A DNA stretch of 64,000 nt from an uncultured Pontibacter sp. (GCF_947495565.1 NZ_CANLZM010000010.1:124001-188000), one strand, 5' to 3'; numbered from the stretch's first letter, positions 1 to 8,595 are shown. The notes: generated by a model from the sequence alone, not told the origin. Numbers and translations: made by a program.

Positions 1-2
1 AG

Positions 3-308
3 GAATACCAGAAAAACATGGAGGAGCCAGGTATAGCTGAATGGGAACGGGGACTGTTAGACCGATGGGCCGATTTTGCTACCATCAACGAGAATACCGT
101 ACGGGATGCTTACATTACTTTTATGGAAAACGTACGTGCCAAGAAAAGTAACTGGGATAACCAGGATTGGGAAATGGCAAAGCGGGTGTTAGAAGAACTT
201 AACGAGCGGAAGGATCAGATAGAAGGTAATATCCCAACCGAAACAGAGGTTAAAATTAAAGCGCTTCAGATGGAGTTTCGCACGTTAGAAACCGCTGCTG
301 ATATTTAG
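3..308 (+). CDS. Hypothetical protein, probably cut by the window edge
   Basis: The reading frame is open from base 3 and a methionine codon lies at 18, so the 96-residue product may be only the C-terminal part of a longer protein that begins upstream. It is very rich in Glu, Lys, Asn and Trp, has no signal peptide or membrane segment in the visible part, and looks like an all-helical soluble protein. I do not recognise the family. It ends 9 bp before the convergent end of the DUF429 gene. Confidence 0.6.
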   Translation, partial: EYQKNMEEPGIAEWERGLLDRWADFATINENTVRDAYITFMENVRAKKSNWDNQDWEMAKRVLEELNERKDQIEGNIPTETEVKIKALQMEFRTLETAADI

Positions 309-316
309 GCCAACCC

Positions 317-910
317 TTACACAATTATCCGGCCCTCACGAGCATCACCGTAAAGTATGGCTTTGCCTAAATTGTGCCTGTAGCCTGATAACCATGTCAA
401 TATAGCATCTACCTGATGCCAGTTTTGAGGCTCCTGTGCCAATTTATACTTAACCAGTCCCTTTAGCGCATCTGTGTATTCAGGTATCGCTATTGGGTAT
501 TTTTTATAACCCTGCAGGTGCGGCAGCAAGAGTCTGTTAGCCTGCGTTGGATAAGTTTCCAGCATGGCGATACCTTGAGCGGCTAGCTGCGTGCGTAGTT
601 TCATAGCCCGTGCCGTAAGCCCCCCGATAAACATCGGTGACATAGCATTTACTTCCCGGTCTGCCTGCCTGTAAAAGAAATCCGCTTCGGCGTGAGGAGC
701 CTCCGTGCTGTAAACTTTTGGCAGGGTAAGCGGAGCATCCATGTATAGGACTTTCGGGTTTAACTCAGCCACTAACTTTTGTAGCCACACGTCAGCATCC
801 AGATTTTTTCCGCACTGCATCAGGTGCAGCTCGTTGTCTACTACCATGGCTGCTGCTGTGGTGCCGGCTAGCTTCGCCCCATAATCCACTCCCAAATGAT
901 TGTCTTGCAT
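317..910 (-). CDS. DUF429-like protein, predicted RNase H-fold nuclease
   Basis: The 197-residue product begins with a GVDYGAKLAGTT motif typical of RNase H-fold proteins of the DUF429 type, with an early acidic residue (Asp9) on the first strand. A second acidic strand, YMDAPLTLP, lies near residues 56-64, and a conserved ETYP patch near residue 118. DUF429 members are predicted nucleases of unknown role. This copy is somewhat short but seems complete. The C-terminal half contains an HQVDAILTWLSGYR segment that fits the last helix of the fold, where another acidic residue would sit. It is monocistronic and convergent with the partial gene at the window start. The substrate is unknown; the family call rests on motif recognition only. 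Confidence 0.72.
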   Translation of the reverse strand: MQDNHLGVDYGAKLAGTTAAAMVVDNELHLMQCGKNLDADVWLQKLVAELNPKVLYMDAPLTLPKVYSTEAPHAEADFFYRQADREVNAMSPMFIGGLTARAMKLRTQLAAQGIAMLETYPTQANRLLLPHLQGYKKYPIAIPEYTDALKGLVKYKLAQEPQNWHQVDAILTWLSGYRHNLGKAILYGDAREGRIIV

Positions 911-1286
911 ACCTTACACGCTTAGTTTTTTCTGCCTCCGCATCTCATCTTATACTGCCTCCTATACTACAGAGGTTTTGCCTACTAATTTAAGGCTGAA
1001 GTACCTCAGAGCTTTACACCTGCTAACCGGATTCCAGGCATGACTGCTGTGTTAATAAAACGGGTGTGAAGGATAGTTTGAAGTATAGGTTTTAATTAAA
1101 GTTAGGAGTTTAAAGCCTTTGATTGATAGTTTGTTATGGGTTTTTATGAAGTTGATTCACATTATTGATTTTAAAAAGAATTGCAAAGGAGATGCAGCAC
1201 TAGGAAAGTGGGGATTTCAGGCTGAGGAACCTTAGAGAGGGTGATGCTAGGGGTAAGGCAGGTGCGCAAGAGCAGTAAGATAAAAA
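911..1286. other. Intergenic stretch, no gene seen
   Basis: The 376 bp lie between the start of the DUF429 gene and the end of the DinB-like gene, both on the minus strand. Stop codons are frequent in all frames and I see no tRNA, riboswitch-like fold or strong hairpin. One AAGTATA word lies at 1081. The promoter of the DUF429 gene must lie at its left end, but no clear -33/-7 pair could be assigned. Confidence 0.5.
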
Positions 1287-1868
1287 TTACCCCACAAGAG
1301 CTTCTTTTTGCGCCTGCACAATGCGTTTATGGTGGATAAAATGATCTTGTATAAAGGCGAGGGTTTGGCTAATGGTTAAGTAACCTGCCATAGGATGCTT
1401 AAAAACGCCCTTCTCCAGAAGTTGCTGCGGAAAACTTGTCAGCTCGTCTTCAAGCTCAAACCGCACCTGGTCCCACTGCTGCCTTAGCTCGGGCAGGTGG
1501 CATGATGCCGGTACGTCGGCCACCACAGCTGGGGCTTTATACTTGCGGCCCGACTGCAGAGCCAGCTTCATCAGGAATGCTCGAATAGCCTGCGCAAAAC
1601 CATTGTCCTTAAGTTCGTCCTGCTGCTGCAGCTTATAGCGGATATTAGCCAGTGCGGCATCTTCCACCAAAACCAGATGGGCTATATGCTGGTTTATACT
1701 CCATTTTCCGGCAGCGGGAGCTGTGTTTAGCTGATCATCGTCCAGGCCGGCTAGCTCATCTAACAGACGGTTTCGCGAGTCTTCCAGGCGCAGGTATCTA
1801 TCTTCCAGTTTAGGATCCATAAGCATGTTCAGGCTGTAAGCGTTAGTTGGCATAGGCTTATACTTCAA
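1287..1868 (-). CDS. DinB-like four-helix metal-binding protein
   Basis: The 193-residue protein has the DinB/YfiT layout: a helix carrying a His in WSINQHIAHLVLVED (about residues 57-71) and a C-terminal helix with paired His in DHFIHHKRIVQAQ. These would give the three-His divalent metal site of the superfamily. Members include bacillithiol S-transferases, mycothiol-dependent enzymes and damage-inducible proteins of unknown role. Nothing here fixes the substrate. No signal peptide. The start at MKYKPMPT is the only upstream methionine; MPTNAY, five codons later, is an alternative. It is divergent from the methyltransferase gene, with about 190 bp between them. Confidence 0.75.
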   Translation of the reverse strand: MKYKPMPTNAYSLNMLMDPKLEDRYLRLEDSRNRLLDELAGLDDDQLNTAPAAGKWSINQHIAHLVLVEDAALANIRYKLQQQDELKDNGFAQAIRAFLMKLALQSGRKYKAPAVVADVPASCHLPELRQQWDQVRFELEDELTSFPQQLLEKGVFKHPMAGYLTISQTLAFIQDHFIHHKRIVQAQKEALVG

Positions 1869-2056
1869 AAACAGATGCTAAAGCTACAGAAGTTTAGCAT
1901 ATATGCAATATCTAAAGACTACTATTTAATATATAAACGCTTGATGCTGTGCTGGATGTATGTGGCGTGGCTATGAATTATCGCTTGATTATTATAAATA
2001 ACTGTTTGCGTGTACGCCTTTTGTGCCGTAATTGCAGTTACAACCTATACGTACGC

Positions 2057-2764
2057 ATGAAGAATGACCCCATAGGCGTAGCCCTGCAGGATTACCTGGC
2101 AGGCACCGAAGACGCGGAAATAATTGTAGAGAGTAACCTGGCCGAAGATGATGTGATTCCGGTGCAGTATCTGTTCCGAAAAGAGGAGGAAATGCCAGAA
2201 ATGGAGCTGCTGGCGCTTGAAAACTGTCGGGGCCAGGTGCTGGATGTAGGTGCGGGGTCCGGGTGCCATGCGCTGGCGCTGCAGCGGCAAAAAATAAGCG
2301 TTACAGCCCTGGATAAGTCTGCCGGAGCTGTAGAAGCGATGCAACGGCAGGGGGTGGAGCATGTGCTGCACAAGGATTTATTTGATATCCAAGGCGCGAA
2401 ATACGATACCCTGCTGATGCTGATGAACGGTATCGGCATTGCAGGAACCTTGGCAGGCCTGGAGCGTTTTCTGGAGCATGCAAAACAACTGCTGAAGTCC
2501 GGAGGGCAGATTCTGCTTGAGTCGTCGGATATTTTATACATGTTTGAGGAAGAAGACGGGTCTGTAACGCTGGACCTGAATGCCGGTTATTACGGTGAGG
2601 TGAAGTATAATATGAAGTATAAAGACCAGGAAAGCGGCTGGTTTAACTGGCTGTTTATCGACCCAGCTATTTTAGAGGACTATGCTACTGAGCACGGCTA
2701 TACTTTTGTAATGCTGCAGCAGGGCGATGCAGGCAATTACCTGGCAAAGCTGTCACTGCCTTAG
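2057..2764 (+). CDS. Class I SAM-dependent methyltransferase
   Basis: A 235-residue Rossmann-fold methyltransferase. The SAM-binding motif I is VLDVGAGSGCHALALQ (about residues 62-77), followed by the acidic end of strand 2 in VTALDKSAGAVEAM and a later LLMLMNGIGIAGTL segment where motif IV sits. I chose the ATG at 2057 because the family homology begins right after it. The frame is open upstream to 1949, but that extension is Cys/Leu/Tyr-rich and looks like non-coding translation. No substrate can be named. The iodotyrosine-deiodinase-like gene follows 45 bp downstream, so the two could be cotranscribed. Confidence 0.78.
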   Translation: MKNDPIGVALQDYLAGTEDAEIIVESNLAEDDVIPVQYLFRKEEEMPEMELLALENCRGQVLDVGAGSGCHALALQRQKISVTALDKSAGAVEAMQRQGVEHVLHKDLFDIQGAKYDTLLMLMNGIGIAGTLAGLERFLEHAKQLLKSGGQILLESSDILYMFEEEDGSVTLDLNAGYYGEVKYNMKYKDQESGWFNWLFIDPAILEDYATEHGYTFVMLQQGDAGNYLAKLSLP

Positions 2765-2809
2765 GTTACCTAAATTTTCTTAGTTTTAAGTGAACCAACG
2801 CCTATCCCA

Positions 2810-3484
2810 ATGACCATCAAGAGCTACCCTTTTGTGCCTTATATGCCCGTTTCGTATTCAGAGGAAGAGATGGAGGAGCAGGCGCGGCAGTTCTATACTT
2901 TCATGGATCGCCGACGGTCTGTCCGGCAGTTTTCGCATAAACCTGTATCACGCGAGATAATCGAAAACGTCCTGCTAACGGCTTCAACTGCGCCATCCGG
3001 AGCTCATAAACAACCCTGGACATTCTGCGTGGTATCCAATCCTGCGTTGAAAAAACAAATACGTGAGGCTGCCGAGAAAGAGGAGTATGAGAGTTACCAG
3101 CACCGCATGAGCCAGGAATGGCTGGAAGATCTTGCTCCGCTGGGCACCGACTGGCAAAAACCGTTTCTAGAGGTGGCTCCCTGGCTGATTGTAGTATTTA
3201 AGAAAGCCTATGAGCGCAAGCCTGACGGAAGCAAGCGCAATAACTACTATGTAAGCGAGTCGGTGGGGCTGGCGTGCGGGTTTCTTATCTCGGCTATCCA
3301 TCAAGCCGGCCTTGTTACGCTAACCCACACACCCAGCCCCATGAACTTTCTGACAAAGCTGCTGGCGCGGCTTGAAAATGAAAGGCCTTTCCTGTTGCTT
3401 CCTGTGGGCTATGCTGCGGATGAAGTACAAGTGCCGGATCTTCAGCGCAAGCCGCTGGAGGAGGTCAGCGAGTGGTATACCTGA
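2810..3484 (+). CDS. Nitroreductase-fold flavoprotein, iodotyrosine deiodinase-like
   Basis: The 224-residue protein matches the iodotyrosine deiodinase (IYD) branch of the FMN nitroreductase superfamily along its length: RRRSVRQFSHKPV at residues 34-46, STAPSGAHKQPWTF at 59-72, and a C-terminal LLPVGYAADEVQVPDL. In animal IYD the substrate zwitterion is held by a Glu, a Tyr and a Lys in an active-site lid (human E157, Y161, K182). The same spacing is seen here as Glu92, Tyr96 and Lys117. The family reductively removes halogen from mono- and di-halotyrosines with FMN. Unlike the animal enzyme it has no membrane anchor, so it should be cytosolic. The natural substrate is not shown by the context; BluB-like or plain nitroreductase function is less likely given the lid triad. 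Confidence 0.82.
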   Translation: MTIKSYPFVPYMPVSYSEEEMEEQARQFYTFMDRRRSVRQFSHKPVSREIIENVLLTASTAPSGAHKQPWTFCVVSNPALKKQIREAAEKEEYESYQHRMSQEWLEDLAPLGTDWQKPFLEVAPWLIVVFKKAYERKPDGSKRNNYYVSESVGLACGFLISAIHQAGLVTLTHTPSPMNFLTKLLARLENERPFLLLPVGYAADEVQVPDLQRKPLEEVSEWYT

Positions 3485-3567
3485 TCCTAAAAAAGGTATC
3501 ATACTTGGTTTTGCACCGTACATAGGAGCTCTTTACCTGCCTTGTACAGGAAAAAGCATTTAAGCCT

Positions 3568-4476
3568 ATGAACAAGAAGTTAAAACTGACTTGGAGTCTA
3601 ACAAAACGCACCTTTTCTGAATTTAGCAGCGACAGGCCTCTGGACTGGGCGGCAATTATCGGGTTTTATACTATCTTCTCTTTGCCTGCCGTGCTCATCA
3701 TTACGCTCCGGATTGCAGGCGCTGTGTTTGGCGAGGAGGCTGTCCGGGGTGAGCTGGCGAATCAGATTGGCGGCATAATAGGCCGTAACGGAGCGCAGCA
3801 GATACAGAACATCATCGAAAACGCCGGCCAATCCGCGGCAACTACTATCGGAACTGTTATAGGCGTGGCAACCATGGTTTTCTCAGCCACCACGGTTTTT
3901 GTAGCGCTGCAGGATTCTTTAAATGCTATGTGGGAGGTGCGGGCAAAGCCTGAGCGGGGTTGGCTTAAGTTGGTCATAGACCGTGTTCTTTCGCTGGCTA
4001 TGGTGGTGAGCCTTGGGTTTCTGCTGCTGGTGTCGCTGTCCGTTGATGTGGTGATGGGGCTGATCAATGAGTTTCTGCGGGAGGAGTTCTCGGGTATAGC
4101 AGTATACTTGATTATGGCTGGCAATGTGGTGGTGTCTATATTTATCAGCATCATCATTTTTGCGACCATTTTTAAAGTGCTGCCCGATGCCAAAATCCGG
4201 TGGCCAAACGTTTGGGTAGGTGCCACAGTTACAGCCATACTTTTTGTGCTGGGCAAGTTTATCCTCAACATCTACTTCCAGCACGACCCACTGGCAGATA
4301 CGTATGGTGCAGCAGGGTCTTTAGTCCTGATTCTAGTGTGGGTTTATTATACATCGGTAATTTTCTTACTGGGGGCGGAGTTCACGCAAGTCTACTCACG
4401 TGAGCACGATCGCGGCATACGGCCCCAGGATAACGCCGTGAAGGTAGAGACGCAGAAGATAGAGAAAGAGGGATAA
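3568..4476 (+). CDS. YihY/BrkB-type integral membrane protein
   Basis: A 302-residue polytopic inner-membrane protein of the YihY/BrkB family, once misnamed ribonuclease BN. It has about six hydrophobic segments: FYTIFSLPAVLIITLRIAG near residues 32-50, a long one near 90-110, and the family's C-terminal YGAAGSLVLILVWVYYTSVIFLLGAEF. Helix 1 is preceded by the DRPLDWAAIIGFYTIFSLP motif. The role of the family is not settled; transport or envelope integrity has been suggested. The charged C-terminal tail (REHDRGIRPQDN onward) is cytoplasmic in style. A perfect 27-bp hairpin follows the stop codon. Confidence 0.88.
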   Translation: MNKKLKLTWSLTKRTFSEFSSDRPLDWAAIIGFYTIFSLPAVLIITLRIAGAVFGEEAVRGELANQIGGIIGRNGAQQIQNIIENAGQSAATTIGTVIGVATMVFSATTVFVALQDSLNAMWEVRAKPERGWLKLVIDRVLSLAMVVSLGFLLLVSLSVDVVMGLINEFLREEFSGIAVYLIMAGNVVVSIFISIIIFATIFKVLPDAKIRWPNVWVGATVTAILFVLGKFILNIYFQHDPLADTYGAAGSLVLILVWVYYTSVIFLLGAEFTQVYSREHDRGIRPQDNAVKVETQKIEKEG

Positions 4477-4480
4477 CAGC

Positions 4481-4537
4481 TTACTTAAAAGGGCGGCCCC
4501 GGTACTGTTACAGTACCGGGGCCGCCCTTTTAAGTAA
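4481..4537. terminator. Bidirectional terminator hairpin
   Basis: Perfect 27-bp inverted repeat (4481-4507 and 4511-4537) with a 3-nt TTA loop and a GC-rich core of GGGCGGCCCCGGTACTG. Flanking A/T tracts on both sides make it work in both directions. It sits between the ends of the converging YihY and lipoprotein genes. Confidence 0.93.
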
Positions 4538-4550
4538 AGTTTCTTGAAGC

Positions 4551-5057
4551 CTATCTTACAAATCTCATTTCAGCTTGTACATCGTTTCCACCGGTAAAAA
4601 CTGCGATTAACCTTGGGTCGATACCTAAAATTTCTCCAATCAGGTTGATGTTGCTAGGATTTATACTTGTGGTAAGGTCCAGGTTATCAGGAGTAAAGGT
4701 TTTAATATCCAACTCGCCTAAGGATTCCACTGTAATCGCTGACTCATCGCTGTTAAATTCCCAAGTGCCTTCAAAATTCTGCTCCTGCCCATTAGCCTCA
4801 AAAATAGCATTGTAGGTGTTGTCTTCCTTAAAAGTGAGGCGAAGCGTCTGAAAAGTATTGGCATTAGCACCAATTCCGGGTATGTTCGCTACATCAATGC
4901 TATTGAGCAGCACCTTATCGCCCTTCCATTCTCCAGAAGTGATTATCTCTGTGTTGGTAGGCTCTGGTGGCGTATCATCATCGTCATCATCACAAGAAAC
5001 CAAAAAGGTAAAGGAGAATAATAAGGCCAGGTAGAGTAAAAAGTTCTTTGAGTGCAT
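4551..5057 (-). CDS. Small lipoprotein, lipocalin-like fold suspected
   Basis: The 168-residue product has a lipoprotein signal (hydrophobic residues 6-20 ending in LVSC) followed directly by six Asp residues, so the mature protein is anchored by Cys22 and starts with an acidic patch. The rest alternates short beta-strand-like segments with motifs such as SGEWKGDKV and FEGTWEFNSDESAITV. These resemble the lipocalin-like domains common in Bacteroidota lipoproteins that build a small beta-barrel. No catalytic motif is visible. The acidic residues just after the lipid Cys resemble lipoprotein export signals described for surface lipoproteins in Bacteroidota, so display on the cell surface is possible. 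The function is unknown. Confidence 0.75.
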   Translation of the reverse strand: MHSKNFLLYLALLFSFTFLVSCDDDDDDTPPEPTNTEIITSGEWKGDKVLLNSIDVANIPGIGANANTFQTLRLTFKEDNTYNAIFEANGQEQNFEGTWEFNSDESAITVESLGELDIKTFTPDNLDLTTSINPSNINLIGEILGIDPRLIAVFTGGNDVQAEMRFVR

Positions 5058-5166
5058 AATATTAATTTATCTTAAGCCATATAGCGGTTTTAGTATACAA
5101 CATATAGCGTAGGAATTCCGAAATAGTTAGGCCAAACCAAGTATAAATTTCTTTAGCTGCGATGGG

Positions 5167-6183
5167 CTACATGATATTTACTTCAGGGTTTAACTTAATC
5201 CCGAATTTGTCCTCAACGGATGCGATCACTTCGAAGGCAAGCTTGCGGATATCGTCACCTTTGGCACCTCCATAATTTACCAGCACCAAGGCCTGGTTTT
5301 TATGTACGCCATAGTTATTGATTACTTTACCTTTCCAGCCGCATTGCTCTATAAGCCAGCCTGCTGGCACTTTAACGGTGGTTTCAGAAACAGGGTAGGA
5401 GGGCATGGCTGGATACTGTAGCTGTAACTCCTCAAACTGAGCTAAAGGGATTTCTGGATTCTTGAAAAAGCTACCGGCATTGCCTATTTGCCTTGGGTCT
5501 GGCAGCTTGCTTTGGCGTATGTGGCATACCGCGGCGCTTATGTGCTGAATACTCGGCTCCTGCACCTGCATTTCTTCCAGCGTGGTTTTTATAGCCCCGT
5601 ACGAGGTGTTAAAGCGGTGCTTTTTGTGCAATTTAAAAACTACATGCGTTACAATGTACTGCCCCTTGAGCTCATTCTTAAACACGCTCTCTCTGTAGCC
5701 AAAGCGGCAAGCCTCATTATCAAACACCCGCACCTGACCTGTCTCCATGTTTACCGCCTCCAGCTCCTGAAACACATCTTTCAACTCCACGCCGTACGCA
5801 CCGATATTCTGCAGTGGCGCGGCGCCCACTGTGCCAGGTATCAAAGACAGGTTTTCTACACCGCCCAGGTTCACGTCTAGAGTATGTAGCACAAACTCAT
5901 GCCATACTTCACCGCCGCCTGCTTTCAGGTATACATACTCTTCATCTTCAGCTACTTTCTCAATTCCTTTAATGCCGTTCTGCAGCACTACGCCATCAAA
6001 ATCCTTAGTGAAGAGCAGGTTGCTGCCGCCGCCAAGTATAAGTTTTGGCTTTTGCTGCAGCTCCGGCATCTGAAGTAGCTCCTGCAGCTCCTGCACAGAA
6101 TCGAACCGCGCGAAAAGCTTTGCTTTCACATCAATGCCGAAAGTGTTGAAAGGTTTTAAAGAAAAGTCGGTCTGAAGTTGCAT
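5167..6183 (-). CDS. murB: UDP-N-acetylenolpyruvoylglucosamine reductase
   Basis: MurB reduces UDP-GlcNAc-enolpyruvate to UDP-MurNAc with NADPH and FAD, the second committed step of peptidoglycan synthesis in the cytosol. The 338-residue length fits the E. coli-like type I family. Visible motifs are the FAD-binding LILGGGSNLLF (about residues 48-58), SLIPGTVGAAPLQNIGAYGVE (112-132), the GYRESVFK loop typical of type I, the proton-donor Ser in NAGSFFKNP, and the C-terminal catalytic Glu in LNPEVNIM. It is a single-gene unit divergent from the LVIVD lipoprotein cluster. The start MQLQTDFSLKPFNTFGI fits the family N-terminus. Confidence 0.96.
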   Translation of the reverse strand: MQLQTDFSLKPFNTFGIDVKAKLFARFDSVQELQELLQMPELQQKPKLILGGGSNLLFTKDFDGVVLQNGIKGIEKVAEDEEYVYLKAGGGEVWHEFVLHTLDVNLGGVENLSLIPGTVGAAPLQNIGAYGVELKDVFQELEAVNMETGQVRVFDNEACRFGYRESVFKNELKGQYIVTHVVFKLHKKHRFNTSYGAIKTTLEEMQVQEPSIQHISAAVCHIRQSKLPDPRQIGNAGSFFKNPEIPLAQFEELQLQYPAMPSYPVSETTVKVPAGWLIEQCGWKGKVINNYGVHKNQALVLVNYGGAKGDDIRKLAFEVIASVEDKFGIKLNPEVNIM

Positions 6184-6573
6184 AAGCGGTAAATTTTAAA
6201 GCAAAGATAAGGGTTTTGCATTAGTGGTCTCTACATTCTGATAAGCAGCATGTAGCCGTTGCGCCTAAATAAGCAACGAATGGTTAGGTAGTAGCCTGAA
6301 ATCTGATGAGCCTGTTTAAAGTTTATTAATACTACACTGCCTGCCCTTGCTGCGTGTTTTCACCAGCAAGATTAACAGCATCTGCATTTTAATTGTTAGT
6401 GAAAAGCACCAACAATGGCGGGTGTAGGCCTTACAACCAAAATCTCTAAAATAGCTTCGATTTATACTTCAAAAGAATATTTGGCATATAATTACGTAAA
6501 GTTATTGTTGTGTTTTGTAAAGTGTTTTATATATTTAATGGCTGATATTCATGAACTTAAAACTGCCTGAACT
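6184..6573. other. Divergent intergenic region, murB / lipoprotein cluster
   Basis: The 390 bp separate the divergent starts of murB and the lipoprotein genes and must hold both promoters. The right end (6480-6570) is AT-rich, with a TTTG at 6514 and a TATATTTA at 6530 that only partly resemble the Bacteroidota promoter, so I do not call them. One TATACTT word lies near 6463. No RNA gene or ORF of interest is visible. Confidence 0.5.
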
Positions 6574-7086
6574 ATGATAAAACGAGTTAAAACTTTTTTG
6601 CTGCTGCTTATGCTGCCGCTGCTCTGTTCCTGCCCCGGCAGCGTGGATCCTTTACCAGATTCGGCGTATTCGCCAATTTTGATGAGCCGCCAACAGTTGG
6701 AGGCATCAATACTTAAAACAGAGCCCCGTACCATTTCTAATGCTGGCAAAATCTACCTCTACGGCAACCATATACTTGTAAACGAACAGTACAAGGGTGT
6801 GCACATCATTGATAATCAAAACCCGAAAGCGCCAGTGAACGTGGCGTTTATACAAGTGCCGGGGTGCATAGATATGGCTGTGAAAGACAATATACTATAC
6901 GTTGACAATGCCGTTGACCTTGTGGCCATTAACTTGGGTGAGCTTAACGATATAAAAGTTGCCAAGCGGGTGCGTAATGCGCTGCCTGCCTTGTTGCCGC
7001 CAGATAATTTTACAGTCGGCTATAGTATGGCTGGCGCTCCTGAAGATGCCGTAATTGTGGGTTGGGAACTTAAAAAGCCGGAATAA
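6574..7086 (+). CDS. LVIVD-type repeat lipoprotein, first of a pair
   Basis: The 170-residue protein starts with a lipoprotein signal (residues 1-20, ending LLCSC). The mature part has segments such as YLYGNHILVNEQYKGVHIID and DMAVKDNILYVDNAVDLVAI. These have the alternating pattern of LVIVD repeats, the short beta-propeller blades found in many secreted Bacteroidota proteins. Only about two blades are present, too few for a full propeller, so it may pair with the next protein. Its stop codon is directly followed by the next start (7088). No enzyme motif is visible; an envelope-associated binding role is an inference only. Confidence 0.72.
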   Translation: MIKRVKTFLLLLMLPLLCSCPGSVDPLPDSAYSPILMSRQQLEASILKTEPRTISNAGKIYLYGNHILVNEQYKGVHIIDNQNPKAPVNVAFIQVPGCIDMAVKDNILYVDNAVDLVAINLGELNDIKVAKRVRNALPALLPPDNFTVGYSMAGAPEDAVIVGWELKKPE

Positions 7087-7087
7087 C

Positions 7088-7840
7088 ATGAAAAAAAGTA
7101 TACTTTCTGCCGCTCTGGCCATGCTGGGTTGCCTGGCTTTAATCTCCTGTTCCAGCGATAACGCTGCCTCTCCTTCAGTTGATGGCGTGTCCGGCAAGGG
7201 CGGTTCTATGGCTAGGTTCGCCATCAGTGGAGACTATCTTTATACCGTAGACCACTCCAACCTGAACTTATTTGATGTCAGCAAGCCGGAAGACCCGCAA
7301 CAAGGCCAGCAAATTTCAGTTGGGTTCGGCATCGAGACCATATTTCCTTTTGAGGACAAGCTGTTTATCGGCTCTCAGACAGGCATGCATATTTATAGCA
7401 TCCAAAATCCGGCTTTTCCCAAGTATATATCGCAGTATCAGCACGTCGTAAGCTGCGACCCTGTGGTGACGGACGGGCGATATGCCTATGTAACCTTAAG
7501 CACCGGCACCGCCTGCAGGTTTGCCATAAACGAGTTGCAGGTAATAGACCTGCAAAACATCATTGCGCCAGAACTCCTGAAACAGTACAGTATGACTAAC
7601 CCAAAAGGTTTAGGCATAGCCAACAACAAGCTTTTTGTCTGCGATGAAGGCTTAAAAGTATACGACGCCACAGATGTGACCAACCTGGAGTTGGAACAGC
7701 ACTTTCAGATTAACGCTTTTGATGTGATACCAGATGAAAACAGGTTGCTGGTTATTGGCAGCGACGGCCTGTATCAGTACCAGTTTGAGCAGGATAAACT
7801 GGAGCTGCTAAGCACTATTCTTATTAAACCGGCTATTTAA
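7088..7840 (+). CDS. LVIVD-type repeat lipoprotein, second of a pair
   Basis: I start this 250-residue protein at the ATG at 7088, because MKKSILSAALAMLGCLALISC is a textbook lipoprotein signal. The frame is open to 7055, but that would bury the signal and overlap the upstream gene. The mature part carries several LVIVD-like blades: YLYTVDHSNLNLFDVSKPE, KLFIGSQTGMHIYSIQNP, NELQVIDLQNI and KLFVCDEGLKVYDATDV. The result is probably a partial or full beta-propeller at the outer membrane. It is translationally close to the gene before it and 18 bp before the barrel-like protein, so the three form one operon. The function is unknown. Confidence 0.78.
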   Translation: MKKSILSAALAMLGCLALISCSSDNAASPSVDGVSGKGGSMARFAISGDYLYTVDHSNLNLFDVSKPEDPQQGQQISVGFGIETIFPFEDKLFIGSQTGMHIYSIQNPAFPKYISQYQHVVSCDPVVTDGRYAYVTLSTGTACRFAINELQVIDLQNIIAPELLKQYSMTNPKGLGIANNKLFVCDEGLKVYDATDVTNLELEQHFQINAFDVIPDENRLLVIGSDGLYQYQFEQDKLELLSTILIKPAI

Positions 7841-7858
7841 TTCTTTATCGCTTACTAT

Positions 7859-8542
7859 ATGATAATCAGAATTGTAGCTTGCTCTATGCTTTTATTGTTC
7901 CCGTGGCTGTCGCCGTGCCAGGCGCAGGTTGCAGAGCCTGCTCCTGAAAAGACTATCAGTATAAAGTTTAGTCCTCAGCATTTACTTATAAACGGTTTGC
8001 ATCTGTATATCGAGCGTATTCCGAAGCAGGGCAGCAGGCATGGGTTGGTATTATCACCACGGTTTTACTCGGGCAAAACCAACACGGTGGATATCTTGGC
8101 AGGGCGAGGTTGGGAAGATGAACATGCCAAAGTATTTGGGTACGGAGCCGAGGTGCAGCATAGAATTTACATAAACAACTCCGCTAGTTTGCACCACCGC
8201 AAAGTTTACCTCGCTTACGGAGTGAATTACCATCACTATAATGTCGAGTTTGAGAGAAATGGTTGGCTGCAGGAAAAGGATCAGGAGGGGCTTGAGGTGT
8301 ATAAATACCGCTTGCGCCCTTTTAACGAGAAAATCAACCAACTAGGAGGGGTAGCTATGCTTGGGCTTCAGACGTCTTCTTTAGACGGTCATCTGTTGTT
8401 TGATTTTTACTCAGGTGCAGGTATAAAAAACAGCTCCGTTGATACCAATTACCTGTATACCCGTTACGAGCGGAACGCCATGGATTTTGGCTATTCCGGG
8501 CTTTATTTTATAGGTGGTTTTGCACTTGGGGTAGCTTTCTAA
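7859..8542 (+). CDS. Predicted outer-membrane beta-barrel protein
   Basis: The 227-residue product has a Sec signal peptide (residues 1-22, ending SPCQAQ) and then a run of amphipathic strands with aromatic girdle residues. Examples are GLHLYIERIP, HGLVLSPRFYSG, VFGYGAEVQHRIYIN and VYLAYGVNYHHYNVEF. It ends in a strand closing with Phe (YFIGGFALGVAF), the usual signature recognised by the barrel-assembly machinery. Its size suggests an 8- or 10-stranded barrel. It is the last gene of the lipoprotein operon and may anchor or contact the two propeller-type lipoproteins, though this is inferred from neighbourhood only. No specific family is recognised. Confidence 0.72.
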   Translation: MIIRIVACSMLLLFPWLSPCQAQVAEPAPEKTISIKFSPQHLLINGLHLYIERIPKQGSRHGLVLSPRFYSGKTNTVDILAGRGWEDEHAKVFGYGAEVQHRIYINNSASLHHRKVYLAYGVNYHHYNVEFERNGWLQEKDQEGLEVYKYRLRPFNEKINQLGGVAMLGLQTSSLDGHLLFDFYSGAGIKNSSVDTNYLYTRYERNAMDFGYSGLYFIGGFALGVAF

Positions 8543-8595
8543 GCCATACTTGGTAGCCCAGCCACAAAGTATAAATTAAGCTTTGCCGCACCCTA

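Noticed and set aside
911-1286. Riboswitch or small RNA in the gap
   Set aside because: No conserved fold or hairpin was found by eye, so I list it only as an intergenic stretch.
1949-2056. N-terminal extension of the methyltransferase
   Set aside because: The 36 extra residues are Cys/Leu/Tyr-rich and precede the natural start of the domain.
6514-6537. Promoter TTTG / TATATTTA before the lipoprotein cluster
   Set aside because: The spacing is only 12 bp and the -7 element lacks its final G, so it does not fit the known pattern.
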